64,000 nucleotides of DNA, from contig OY843749.1 of NCBI GenBank assembly GCA_963693025.1, positions 3,085,764 through 3,149,763 on the forward strand, written 5' to 3'. How positions within the stretch are numbered: the stretch's first letter is position 1; each line of letters begins with the position of its first letter. Under the pieces are notes generated by a model. The model saw only the letters and a list, made by a program, of their open reading frames with translations. It ran no database searches and was not told where the DNA came from. Origin of the DNA: JAHRAW01 sp963693025. Lineage in GTDB: Bacteria > Pseudomonadota > Gammaproteobacteria > Arenicellales > Poriferihabitantaceae. Shown one piece after another: positions 17,301-25,961 of this stretch. Position numbers and translations under genes: made by a program.

Positions 17301-18674
17301 CATCATATGGGAAAAATGGTGCTGGAACCGCCGCCGCTTTTTGGCGAAGACATCTCGCGCAAAGAAATGGCTGAAGTGGTTATGCCAAAAGAGTTTGATG
17401 CGGTGATTTATAACCCGCCGTTCACGGAAACGCTGAATCAAAGCAAAAAATATACTGAGCAAACAAAAAATGCGATGGCGACACGTCTTCAATATATTAA
17501 GGCAAGTTTGGGTGAGCGAGACCTAGCGGCGGAAAAGGCAATCGGCAAAAGAAGTATCCAACCATTTTTTACGCCACTGACAACTGGTCTTTTGTCAAAA
17601 AACAAGGGGAAACTGGCAAAAATAATTCCAGCAACGGCCTGTACTGCGAAAAATGCGCGCACACAGCGGCAATACCTCGCCGATAATTTCCATATTGAAA
17701 TGGTCGTCACTTCCCACGACCCGAAGCGCATCAACTTTTCGGAAAACACTAGCATTCACGAATGCCTTGTCATTGGAAAGCGTAGCGCACACAACGACAA
17801 GCCGACTCGCTTTATCCAACTGGCTACCTACCCAAACAGTGTTAAAGAAGCCGAAGCATTGATTGACAAAATCCAAAACGGCGACGCTGGAGGATTGTAT
17901 TCTGAAACGCCGTGGTCTGCGGAGAAAATGCGTGCTGGAGATTGGTCGCCGGTGCAATGGTTTAAATCGAATCTTGCACATACCGCTGGCGAAATTAATG
18001 CCTTGCCAAAAATGATTGAGATTGGCGACATTTGTTTATTAAGAAATCCGATAGCCGTCAGATTGAATTTTGATTATGAGCGTAGTGATGACGGTGATGC
18101 ATTTTGCACGATTGCCGAAGGCATTATGCAAACCATGCAAGCCAAGCCTGAAAGCAAGGCGATGCCAAAAATCGGAAAAGAGGATAAAGCGCTATCTTGC
18201 CGGGAAAAGGCAACCTGCTTTCTAATCACACAACGATTTAGAACAACTAACAATCGGCTACTAGCTATCCACAGTAAAGAGCCTGCGATTAGTAGTGCAT
18301 ATTATGCGGTGGCGGTCAAAACTTCCGAGCAAGAAAAGGCGTTTGTAGCGTTTCTTAATTCGTCTTTCGGCGTTATTCAAATGTTGAATCGACGAACTGG
18401 GTTGCTCACTTATCCTAGTTTTGAAGTGGGTCACCTAAAAACTCTAATGCTTCCCGACCCAAACAAAGCCGACCTCACACCGCTACTAGACGCTTTCGAG
18501 CAAGTCAAAGACACGCCCCTTGAACGATTGAAAAACTGCGCCGAAGACCCGGCGCGAAAAATCCTTGACCACGCCGCCGCCAAATCAATCGGCATAGACC
18601 CCGCAACCACCGACCAATGGCGTCAATGGCTCAGCCAAGAACCCACCATCACCAACAAACCCTATCAACCGTGA
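14343..18674 (+). CDS. Type ISP-like single-chain restriction-modification enzyme
   Basis: One 1443-residue polypeptide combines all restriction functions. An Mrr-like PD-(D/E)xK nuclease is at the N-terminus (GIDLVAE with D74, then Q88-C-K90). A superfamily 2 helicase/translocase follows (Walker A ACGTGKT at 190-196, DEAH at 317-320). An N6-adenine methyltransferase has motif I DPACGTGTLL from residue 883 and NPPF at 1024-1027. A C-terminal region of about 350 residues is the likely target-recognition domain. This order and size resemble LlaBIII/LlaGI type ISP enzymes. All key residues seem intact. Composition is visibly more AT-rich than the flanking dsr genes. It sits inside the dsr operon, three bases after dsrM, and so may be expressed from the dsr promoter. 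Confidence 0.9.
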   Translation: MPTKIQYTNRTVGDILTDIRADSPTHRDKGTNFEELFLKAAPLIPELEIKNVWRLADWPGLTQHGLSAKDTGIDLVAELTDGNEVAIQCKCYAEEHKVGKADIQSFIAGAKPEIFPLRWFIAVNEYTDNAVGLIKEHSIRIVDFREHLALKFDETKKSPRKPWRLQQEAIDDVIEGFDKSAHDRGRLIMACGTGKTFTALRIAERLVPDSAKILFVAPSIALVAQARREWLQHTCRPLACTVICSDQTTGRNASEDIGTTEISCEVTTDPEKIAAALKTPLPQGVARAVFCTYQSLKKLRDAQHKHGAPGFHLALIDEAHRTTGYLDEDRAGLFQLIHKADEISAVKRLYMTATPRIYDVSKSKKDDHAHIVDMNDIEAYGPEFHRLTFKKAIEADMLCDYRVIALGITEDSMSVGLKGKLLDLNEDKAVGKTADEQAFLALGAIALAINGIVEGENTPGILARTIAYASNIRRSKWLVRALDAAQMKSWITRAGKKQSDTANRAVTIHAEHLDGTSSALRRNAALRDLNYDASEKKPRLITNAQLFTEGVDVPALNAIAFLDPRQSKVDTIQAVGRVMRRDQGKTLGYIIVPVILPPGADLLETLTADQSRFKSLGNVLRALQSHDERLYTELTERLTFATMNRDYKNDPNRPPSEDYDPVQQSLLDEDAKQAIFAQIASKTGIAQRGKIIADAITQAIETASRLLVQEGATQVIADTIGTPSDNEEESCKTAALLIANACIMHKRLEETGNLGGLTRIEYANLTENPASTLAGAWLTILEKDYAPVFQDATALLRKLSQIDSISSAIRTLIQCAIDNATTLNELGFDHAGPLYHKVLGTAQSDGAFYTKNLSGYLLAGLAFDKGFIDWKDPEAVNNLHIIDPACGTGTLLMAALNIIKKRAAVAQNLNEAGVNKLHKRLVETGIYGFDINKYSVQLAACNLTIGAPDTDYERINLHTLQHGPIAGTDGDTPDDVRHGVLEKLLDHHMGKMVLEPPPLFGEDISRKEMAEVVMPKEFDAVIYNPPFTETLNQSKKYTEQTKNAMATRLQYIKASLGERDLAAEKAIGKRSIQPFFTPLTTGLLSKNKGKLAKIIPATACTAKNARTQRQYLADNFHIEMVVTSHDPKRINFSENTSIHECLVIGKRSAHNDKPTRFIQLATYPNSVKEAEALIDKIQNGDAGGLYSETPWSAEKMRAGDWSPVQWFKSNLAHTAGEINALPKMIEIGDICLLRNPIAVRLNFDYERSDDGDAFCTIAEGIMQTMQAKPESKAMPKIGKEDKALSCREKATCFLITQRFRTTNNRLLAIHSKEPAISSAYYAVAVKTSEQEKAFVAFLNSSFGVIQMLNRRTGLLTYPSFEVGHLKTLMLPDPNKADLTPLLDAFEQVKDTPLERLKNCAEDPARKILDHAAAKSIGIDPATTDQWRQWLSQEPTITNKPYQP

Positions 18675-20815
18675 CTCACTTCACCACCCCTCCGCCCGCC
18701 ACCCCTCCGCCGTCATTCCCGAGCGTTAGTGTCCGTTGCCGCGTAGCGGCTTACGGACACTTACCATCGGGAATCCAGAGTCTTTTTGTCGGCGACGGTG
18801 GCTTGCCATCCATGGCGACTGGATTCCCGCGTCCTGCGGGAATGACGGCGGAGGAGGCGGGGATGGCGGAGGTGGGAATGCTGGCTGAAGAGATGGGAAT
18901 GGCGGCAACGGACGGCAGGGCTTTGGCAGGCGCAGGCGGCGCGGCAAAAGACGAGGTTTCGGCGGGCATTGTTGACTGGATTCCCGCCTACGCGGGAATG
19001 ACGGCGGAGAAGGCGGGAATGACGGCGGCGGGAATGTTGGCTGAGGAAATGGGAATGACGGCAACGGACGGCAAGACTTTGGCAGGTGCAAGTGGTGCAT
19101 TTTATCCACCATTGACTAATCCCTCGCCCACCACTCCTTCGCCCGCCACCTCTCCGCCGTCATTCCCGAGCGTTAGTGTCCGTTGCCGCGTAGCGGCTTA
19201 CGGACACTTACCATCGGGAATCCAGAGTCTTTGTGTCGGTGACGGTGGCTTGCCATCCATGGCGACTGGATTCCCGCGTCCCCCGCTAACACACTGCGGG
19301 GGCAGGCCTGCGGGAATGACGGCGGAGGAGTCGGGGATGGCGGTGGTGAACGGTAAGGCTTTGGCAAGCGTAGGCGGCGCAACAAAAGTCGAGGCTTCGG
19401 CGGGCATTGTTGACTGGATTCCCGCCTACGCGGGAATGACGGCGGAGGCGAACGGCAAGGCTTTGGCAGGCGGTGGCGCGTTTTATCCGCCATTGACTAC
19501 TCCCCCGTCCACCACTCTCCGACCCGCCACTCCCTCGCCCGCCACTCCTTCGCCCGCCACCCCACCGCCGTCATTCCCGAGCGTTAGTGTCCGTTGCCGC
19601 GTAGCGGCTTACGGACACTTACCATCGGGAATCCAGAAAGCCCGCAAGGCACGCATCAAGACGACACGCGCAACTCAGTGTCTTTTTGCCGGCGACGGTA
19701 GATTGCCATCCATGGCAACTGGATTCCCGCATCCCCCGCTAACACACTGCGGGGGCAGGCCTGCGGGAATGACGGCGGGGGAGGCTGGAATGGCGGTGGT
19801 GAACGGCAGGGCTTCGGCAAGCGCAGGCGGCGCGGCAAACGGCAAGGCTTCGGCAAGCGCAGACGGTGCGTATTACCCGCCATTGACTACCCTCCCGCCC
19901 ACTACTCCCCCGCCCACCACCCCTCAGCCGTCATTCCCGAGCGTTAGTGTCCGTTGCCGCGCAGCGGCTTACGGACACTTACCATCGGGAATCCAGAAAG
20001 CCCGCAAGGCACGCATCAGGACGACACGCGCAACCCAGTGTCTTTTTGTCGGCGATGGTAGATTGCCATCCATGGCGACTGGATTCCCGCGTCCTGCGGG
20101 AATGACGGCGGAGGAGGCTGGAATGGCGGTGGCGAACGATAGGGCTTCGGCAGGCGCAGGTGGTGCGTATTACCCGCCATTGACTACCCTCCAGCCTACT
20201 ACTCCCCCGCCTACCACCCCTCCGCCGTCATTCCCGAGCGTTAGTGTCCGTTGCCGCGTAGCGGCTTACGGACACTTACCATCGGGAATCCAGAAAGCCC
20301 GCAAGGTGCGTATCAGGACGACGCGCGCAACCCAGTGCCTTTTTGTCAGCAACGGTAGCCTGCCATCCGTGGCAACTGGATTCCCGCATCCCCCGCTAAC
20401 ACACTGCGGGGGCAGGCCTGCGGGAATGACGGCGGAGGAGTCAGGGATGGCGGAGGTAGGAATGCTGGCTGAGGAAATGGCGGCGGCGGCGAACGGCAAG
20501 ACTTTGGCAGGTGCAGGTAGCGCGTTTTATCCGCCATTGACTACTCCCTCACCCACCACTCCTCCGCCCGCCACTCCTCCGCCGTCATTCCCGAGCGTTA
20601 GTGTCCGTTGCCGCGTAGCGGCTTACGGACACTTACCATCGGGAATCCAGAGTCTTTTCGTCGGCGACGGTGGCTTGCCATCCATGGCAACTGGATTCCC
20701 GCATCCCCCGCTAACACACTGCGGGGGCAGGCCTGCGGGAATGGCGGCGGCGGGCATTGTTGACTGGATTCCCGCCTGCGCGGGAATGACGGCGGAGGAG
20801 GCGGGGAGCCGGTGA
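18617..20815 (+). other. Open frame of 732 codons through the repeat array, coding status uncertain
   Basis: A single frame stays open from an ATG inside the 3' end of the restriction gene to 20815, across all six array units. Its translation would alternate P/T-rich segments, a repeated block PSFPSVSVRCR and G/A/M-rich segments, with no signal peptide or known domain. All unit-to-unit distances are multiples of three, as are the two internal length variants. There is no ribosome site at the start. It is either a repeat-built protein or an incidental frame in low-stop, GC-rich repeats. Confidence 0.3.
18711..20808 (+). repeat. Six-unit long-period repeat array between dsrM and dsrK
   Basis: Units begin cgtcattcccgagcgttag at 18711, 19158, 19569, 19929, 20226 and 20583, spaced 447, 411, 360, 297 and 357 bp. 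Each has a hairpin flanked by gtgtccgttgccgc / gcggcttacggacac, then accatcgggaatccaga, then a dRS3-like palindrome ending cgggaatgacggcgg. Two modules vary between units: a 42-bp insert after aatccag, and a 27-bp insert containing ccccgctaacacactgcggg. Linkers are rich in gccaccact-type triplets and ggcggcggag-type triplets. The units share their first half with the dispersed MITE-like element. Confidence 0.9.
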
Positions 20816-20821
20816 AGGTTT

Positions 20822-21115
20822 ATGTGTGAGAAGCAGCCGGTTGTTTATATGATGGCGAGCAAACGCAATGGGACGTTGTATACCGGCGTAACGAGCGACT
20901 TGCCCGCGCGTGTATGGCAGCACAAGAACAATGTCGTGGACAGTTTTACGCAAAGATATGGAGTGCACAAATTGGTTTACTATGAACTGCACGGCGATAT
21001 GGAATCGGCGATTTTTCGAGAGAAGCAGATGAAGAAATGGAATAGGCAATGGAAGTTGGCGCTCATCGAAAAAGACAATGCCGAGTGGCGGGATTTGTAT
21101 GATGATGTTGTTTAG
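20822..21115 (+). CDS. GIY-YIG nuclease family protein
   Basis: The 97-residue protein is a stand-alone GIY-YIG domain of the YhbQ/UPF0213-like class. VYMMASKRNGTLYTGVT carries the two signature strands (as VYM and YTG), the catalytic Arg is in LPARVWQHK, and the metal-binding Glu in AIFREKQMKKWNR. Substrate is unknown; such small proteins are presumed DNA nucleases. It follows the repeat array directly and precedes dsrK, in the foreign block of the dsr cluster. A 21135-21202 relic of the array's end unit lies just after it, so it is bracketed by repeats. Confidence 0.88.
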   Translation: MCEKQPVVYMMASKRNGTLYTGVTSDLPARVWQHKNNVVDSFTQRYGVHKLVYYELHGDMESAIFREKQMKKWNRQWKLALIEKDNAEWRDLYDDVV

Positions 21116-21134
21116 TTACGTTGTCATTGTTTAT

Positions 21135-21202
21135 GTCTGTGTCGATGGTGGCGGCTTGCCATCCGTGGCGACTGGATTCCCGCATCCTGCGGGAATGACG
21201 GC
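21135..21202 (+). repeat. dRS3-like end unit downstream of the GIY-YIG gene
   Basis: The segment gtgtcgatggtggcggcttg through tgcgggaatgacggcg repeats the second half of the array units, including the palindrome gattcccgcatcctgcgggaat. It separates the GIY-YIG gene from dsrK. Confidence 0.75.
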
Positions 21203-21253
21203 GGGGGAGGCTGGGATGGCGGCGGTGGGAATGATGGCGTTGGAGCAATCGCA

Positions 21254-22756
21254 ATGAAAGCGAAAGTTGAATTCGACATCCCGGTTATCGTCAATTACCC
21301 CGAAACTCCGGCGTTGCAAGTCGGAACGATGGCGCATAGTAAGCCCTTTGTTGCGAAGGGTGAACATCAGCAGGCGTTGGGGTTTCCGGGGGAGTTGGTG
21401 GAGGGGTGGCGGGATCGGGCGTTGGGTAAGTTTGAGGAGTTGTTGGGGAGTAATCGGTCGTTGCAGGTTTTTATGGATTCTTGTGTTAAGTGCGGGGCTT
21501 GCACCGATAAGTGTCATTATTATCTTGGCACCGCCGATGCGAATAATATGCCGGTGGCGCGGCAGGATTTGTTGCGCAAGGTTTATCGGCGGTATTTTAC
21601 TTTTGCGGGCAAGTATTTTCCGTGGTTGGTTGGCGCGGTGGATTTGACCGAGGAGGTGTTGCAGGAGTGGTATACCTATTATCACCAGTGCTCCGAGTGC
21701 CGGCGTTGCTCGGTGTATTGTCCGTTTGGCATCGACACCGCCGAGGTGACGATGGCGGGGCGGGAGATACTGGCGAGCGTTGGGATTGGGCAGAAGTATT
21801 CCAATGAAATCATCGGCAAGGTGCATACCATCGGCAACAACCTCGGGCTGCCCGAGCCGGCGTTGGCGAACACGCTGGAAGAGTTGGCTGACGAGGTGTT
21901 GGATGACACCGGCGTCGGGGTGGCGTTTCCGTTGGATGTGCGCGATGCGGATGTGCTGTTGGTGACGCCGTCGGCTGACTTCTTCGCCGAGCCGCATGTC
22001 GATGGGTTGATTGGTTACGCCAAAGTTTTTCACCGCGCCGGCATCAGTTGGACGCTGAGTTCGCACGCTTCGGAAGCCGCCAATTTCGGTTTGTTCATCG
22101 GCAGCCGCGAGCATATGAAGAAGGTGGCGGAGCGCGTGCGCGAAGCCGCGCTTGAACTCGGCGTCAAGCGCATCGTGGTCGGCGAATGCGGTCACGCGTG
22201 GCGCGTGGCGTATAGTTATTGGAACACGCTGATTGGCCCGTTTGATTTCCTCGACGCAAACTACCCGGTGCCGCAACATATTTGCGAGACCACTTACGAT
22301 TTAATCCAACAGGGCGCGTTGTCGTTCGACAAAGCCGCGCACGACGACAAGGTGCTGACCTTCCACGACTCGTGCAATGTGTCGCGCGCCTCGCGCATGG
22401 GCGGCGTGCCCGGCGGGCAGTTCACCATTCCGCGCGCGATTATCCGCGCGTGCTGCAATCACTTTGTCGACATGCGCGCCGACACGATTGGCGAGGCGAC
22501 CTTCTGCTGCGGCGGCGGCGGCGGCTTGCTGACCGATGACTTGGTTGAACTCCGGGTCAAGGGCGCGTTCCCCCGCATGCAGGCGCTGCACGAAGTCGTC
22601 GCCGAGCATGGCGTCACGCACATGGCGGCGATTTGCGCGATTTGCAAAAGCCAGTTCACCAAGACCTTGCCGTATTACGACTTCGATATGAACATGATCG
22701 TCAGCGTCCACCAGTTGGTCGGCGACGCGCTCCGACTTGAAAGCGGGAATCATTAA
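21254..22756 (+). CDS. dsrK: DsrMKJOP complex catalytic iron-sulfur subunit DsrK
   Basis: DsrK is the HdrD-like cytoplasmic subunit that acts on the DsrC disulfide or trisulfide. The 500-residue product has two ferredoxin motifs (CVKCGACTDKCHYY near residue 77 and CSECRRCSVYCPFG near 145). It also has CCG-type motifs that bind the noncubane cluster: CGHAW, HDSCN and FCCGGGGG. The ATG at 21254 yields the full-length N-terminus. Its expected partner dsrM is 6.9 kb upstream on the far side of the restriction/repeat block. It ends one base before dsrL. Confidence 0.95.
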   Translation: MKAKVEFDIPVIVNYPETPALQVGTMAHSKPFVAKGEHQQALGFPGELVEGWRDRALGKFEELLGSNRSLQVFMDSCVKCGACTDKCHYYLGTADANNMPVARQDLLRKVYRRYFTFAGKYFPWLVGAVDLTEEVLQEWYTYYHQCSECRRCSVYCPFGIDTAEVTMAGREILASVGIGQKYSNEIIGKVHTIGNNLGLPEPALANTLEELADEVLDDTGVGVAFPLDVRDADVLLVTPSADFFAEPHVDGLIGYAKVFHRAGISWTLSSHASEAANFGLFIGSREHMKKVAERVREAALELGVKRIVVGECGHAWRVAYSYWNTLIGPFDFLDANYPVPQHICETTYDLIQQGALSFDKAAHDDKVLTFHDSCNVSRASRMGGVPGGQFTIPRAIIRACCNHFVDMRADTIGEATFCCGGGGGLLTDDLVELRVKGAFPRMQALHEVVAEHGVTHMAAICAICKSQFTKTLPYYDFDMNMIVSVHQLVGDALRLESGNH

Positions 22757-22757
22757 T

Positions 22758-24725
22758 ATGGCATCACCCTCCAAACCAAACGAAACGCGCGAGCAAAACC
22801 TCACCTTCCGCGCCTACACCGACGGCGAGCATCGCTGGGCGAGTTGGCAGGATGCGATTTTCAACGAGGACCGCTCGCATAAATGCCCGACCTATGTTCA
22901 CCGCACGCCGCCGTGCCAGGGCAGTTGTCCGTCCGGCGAGGATGTGCGCGGCTGGTTGCAAATCGTGCGCGGCATTGAGAAGCCGCCCGAGGGGTTGGAC
23001 TGGCGGGAGTATGCGTTTCGCCGCGCCACCGCCGCCAATCCGTTTCCGGCGATGATGGGGCGGGTTTGCCCGGCGCCGTGCGAGCAGGGTTGCAACCGCA
23101 ATGCGGTGGACGACTTTGTCGGCATCAACGCGGTCGAGCAATTCATCGGCGACCACGCCTTCGCCGAAGCCTACGCGCTCGCCTGCGACGCGCCCCTCGG
23201 CGAGCGGCGCGTCGCCATCGTCGGCGCCGGTCCCGCGGGGCTCGCCGCCGCCTGCCAACTGCGCCGCAAGGGGCACGCCAGCACTCTCTTCGACGACCAC
23301 GCCGAACCCGGTGGCATGATGCGCTACGGCATCCCCGGCTACCGCACGCCGCGCGCGGTGCTCGACCGCGAGATTGAGCGCATCCTCGACCTCGGCGGCA
23401 TTGACCTCAGAATGAACACGCGCGTCGGCACCGACCTCGGCATCGCCGACCTGGAGCGCGAGTTTGACGCGGTGTTGTGGGCGCTCGGCTGCAAGGCGGG
23501 GCGCGCGTTGCCGGTCGCCGGCGGCGATGCGCCCAACTGCGTCAGCGGCGTTGAATTCCTCGAAGCCTTCAACCAGGGACGCCTGCGCGCCGCCACCGAG
23601 CGCGTCGTGTGCGTCGGCGGCGGCGACACCTCCATCGATGTGGTGTCGGTGGCGCGCCGCCTCGGCAACATCAGAGCCGAAAACAAATCGGCGCGCCCCG
23701 AGGCGGTCATCGGCGGCTATGTGGCGCACGACTCCGCTTATGCCGCATTGCGCGAAGGCGCCGACGTGACGCTGACCTCGCTGTTCCCGCGCGCGCAGAT
23801 GACCGCCACCGAGCACGAAGTGGAAGACGCGCTCAACGAAGGCGTCGAAATACACTACGGCGTGATGCCGGTCGAAGTCGTCCTCGGCGGGGACGGGCGC
23901 GCGGTGGCGTTGCGAATGACGAAATGCAGCGTCGATGAAAAAGGCCGCCCGAGCGCAATCGCCGGCGAAGAGTTTGAGATTGAATGCGACCTCATCATCT
24001 CCGCCATCGGTCAAGGCGGCGACCTGAGTGGGCTGGAGGAGTTGGACAACGGCGGCGGACTCATCAATGCCGACAAGTTCTACCGCCTGCCGGAGCGCCG
24101 CGGACATTTCGCCGCCGGCGACATCATCAAGCCGCACTTGCTGACCACCGCCATCGGTCAGGCGTCAATCGCCGCCGACAGCATCGACCGCTTCTTGCAA
24201 GCGTCCGACACCGAGCCGGTCAAACGCCCCAAAGTGGATGTGCATCATTTTGACTTGCTCGACAAACTCCGCGAAAGCGGTCTGTCGCCGCAGGAATACG
24301 ACCACAAGCAGGAATGGGGAACCGCGCAAAGTTCATCCGCCGTGCACAACTACGAAGACCGCGGCAAACACGAAATCGTCTCCTCGGACAAACTCTTCCT
24401 CGGACACTTCGGCTACGCGCCCCGCCAACTGCGCGAAAGCAAAGGACCGAATGCGGATGAAGTGCTCAGCCACTTCGCCGAACGCCGCGCCGGTTTGGAC
24501 GGCGACGAAGCCCAACGCGAAGCCGAGCGTTGCATGAGTTGCGGGATGTGTTTTGAATGCGACAACTGCATCGTCTATTGCCCGCAGAACGCGGTGTTCA
24601 AAGTCAAAAAAACCGAGTCAACATTGGGGCGTTATGTCGACACCGATTACGACCGCTGCATCGGCTGCCACATTTGCGCCGAAGTTTGTCCGACCGGATA
24701 TATCGATATGGGGTTGGGGGAATGA
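22758..24725 (+). CDS. dsrL: NAD(P)H:acceptor oxidoreductase DsrL
   Basis: DsrL is a GltD-like iron-sulfur flavoprotein that links DsrAB to NAD(P)H and is needed for sulfur oxidation. The 655-residue protein (ATG 22758) has an N-terminal GltD-like cysteine region (CQGSCPSGEDVRGW, CPAPCEQGCNRNA), an FAD site VAIVGAGPAGLAAACQL, a second nucleotide site VVCVGGGDTSIDVV, and a C-terminal double ferredoxin domain (CMSCGMCFECDNCIVYCP and CIGCHICAEVCPTG). It lies one base after dsrK and overlaps into the dsrJ leader. Confidence 0.95.
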   Translation: MASPSKPNETREQNLTFRAYTDGEHRWASWQDAIFNEDRSHKCPTYVHRTPPCQGSCPSGEDVRGWLQIVRGIEKPPEGLDWREYAFRRATAANPFPAMMGRVCPAPCEQGCNRNAVDDFVGINAVEQFIGDHAFAEAYALACDAPLGERRVAIVGAGPAGLAAACQLRRKGHASTLFDDHAEPGGMMRYGIPGYRTPRAVLDREIERILDLGGIDLRMNTRVGTDLGIADLEREFDAVLWALGCKAGRALPVAGGDAPNCVSGVEFLEAFNQGRLRAATERVVCVGGGDTSIDVVSVARRLGNIRAENKSARPEAVIGGYVAHDSAYAALREGADVTLTSLFPRAQMTATEHEVEDALNEGVEIHYGVMPVEVVLGGDGRAVALRMTKCSVDEKGRPSAIAGEEFEIECDLIISAIGQGGDLSGLEELDNGGGLINADKFYRLPERRGHFAAGDIIKPHLLTTAIGQASIAADSIDRFLQASDTEPVKRPKVDVHHFDLLDKLRESGLSPQEYDHKQEWGTAQSSSAVHNYEDRGKHEIVSSDKLFLGHFGYAPRQLRESKGPNADEVLSHFAERRAGLDGDEAQREAERCMSCGMCFECDNCIVYCPQNAVFKVKKTESTLGRYVDTDYDRCIGCHICAEVCPTGYIDMGLGE

Positions 24726-24729
24726 GCGG

Positions 24730-25158
24730 ATGAAAAAAACGCTCGGCAAAATGCTCAGTGGCATCGTCGTCATCTTGCCTTTGCTGCTGGCGGGCGATGG
24801 CGTTACTGCGGACATGCCGGATTTGCCGCGGGGCAAGGGCGACCAATGCGTTGAGCCGACCGAATTGATGCGCAAAAATCATATGGACTATCTCAATCAC
24901 CAGCGCGACTTGACGGTGCGCAGCGGCATTCGCACGCGCAAACACAGCCTCGTTCAATGCGTGCAATGCCACGCGCAACAGGACGGCGAAGGGCGTTTCA
25001 TTTCCATCAACGCGCCCGGACAGTTCTGCTACGCCTGCCATCAGTTCACCGGCGTGGACCCGGATTGTTTTGAATGCCACGCAACCCAACCCGACGCCGA
25101 GATGCCCGACGACCACCCCGCGCAAACTTCCTTCGCCACGACGGAGGCGCGGCAATGA
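24730..25158 (+). CDS. dsrJ: Triheme cytochrome c DsrJ
   Basis: DsrJ is the periplasmic multiheme subunit of DsrMKJOP. The 142-residue product has an N-terminal signal or anchor (residues 1-28) and exactly three CxxCH haem motifs: CVQCH, CYACH and CFECH. It starts four bases after dsrL and its stop overlaps the dsrO start (ATGA). Confidence 0.94.
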   Translation: MKKTLGKMLSGIVVILPLLLAGDGVTADMPDLPRGKGDQCVEPTELMRKNHMDYLNHQRDLTVRSGIRTRKHSLVQCVQCHAQQDGEGRFISINAPGQFCYACHQFTGVDPDCFECHATQPDAEMPDDHPAQTSFATTEARQ

Positions 25159-25940
25159 GCGCTTGCGACAAGCCGCCAAGCCCGCGCCCGAACGCCAAGC
25201 GGCGCTCGCTGCTGGCGGCGACCGCAACCGTAGCCGCGACCGGATTGGCGGCATTGTTGCCCGCGCCGGGGCTGCGGCTGATTGCGTTGGCGACCGCCAA
25301 GCCCGATGATGAAGCGGTCACCGGCGCGACCCGCTGGGGCATGCTAATCGACACCGAGCAATGCACCGATTGCGACGCCTGCGTCACCGCCTGCAACGAT
25401 GAACATGGTTTGAAGTCAACCGGGCGCAGGGAAACGGACGCGCAATGGATACGCAAAGTCACGCTCACCGACAACACCGAGCGCGTAACTTCGCTGCCGA
25501 TGCTCTGCCAGCACTGCGAAAACCCGCCGTGCGTCGATGTCTGCCCGACCGGCGCATCTTTCAAGCGCGAAGACGGCGTGGTGTTGGTGGACAAACACAC
25601 CTGCATCGGCTGCCGCTACTGCGTCATCGCCTGCCCGTATAAAGCGCGCTCGTTCATCCACGAAAACCTGACGGAACAAAAACCCCATTCACCGCGTGGC
25701 AAGGGCACCGTGGAAGGCTGCACATTCTGCGTTCACCGCGTGGACAAGGGGCGCACCCCTGCCTGCGTCGAGGCTTGCAATCACGCCGGCGAGGGCGGCG
25801 GCAATGGCGCGATGTTGTTCGGCGACCTCAACGACCCGCAAAGCGCCATCGCAACGCGCATCCAATCCGCCGCTGGTTCCAGTGCGCAAGTGCGCGCTGA
25901 CCTCGGCTTGAACACCGGCGTGCGCTATCAAAACCTCTAA
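25155..25940 (+). CDS. dsrO: Periplasmic iron-sulfur subunit DsrO
   Basis: DsrO is the HybA/TtrB-like ferredoxin subunit of the complex. The 261-residue protein has a twin-arginine signal (KRRSLLAATATVAATGLAAL) near residues 16-35 and four [4Fe-4S] ligand clusters, seen as CTDCDACVTAC, CQHCENPPCVDVCPTG, CIGCRYCVIACPY and CTFCVHRV. The RR motif indicates Tat export with the cofactor already inserted. It overlaps dsrJ and precedes dsrP by 21 bp. Confidence 0.94.
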   Translation: MSACDKPPSPRPNAKRRSLLAATATVAATGLAALLPAPGLRLIALATAKPDDEAVTGATRWGMLIDTEQCTDCDACVTACNDEHGLKSTGRRETDAQWIRKVTLTDNTERVTSLPMLCQHCENPPCVDVCPTGASFKREDGVVLVDKHTCIGCRYCVIACPYKARSFIHENLTEQKPHSPRGKGTVEGCTFCVHRVDKGRTPACVEACNHAGEGGGNGAMLFGDLNDPQSAIATRIQSAAGSSAQVRADLGLNTGVRYQNL

Positions 25941-25961
25941 ACCTAAACCTGAGCCGCCGCG

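Noticed and set aside
18711..20808. CRISPR array
   Set aside because: Periods are 297-447 bp, units contain palindromes and related linkers rather than unique short spacers, and no leader is seen.
14343..21202. Prophage or integrative element in dsr
   Set aside because: No integrase, phage gene or clear attachment duplication was found; only a restriction gene, repeats and a small nuclease.
22764..24137. Minus-strand open frame of 457 codons
   Set aside because: Antisense to dsrL, with no family resemblance.
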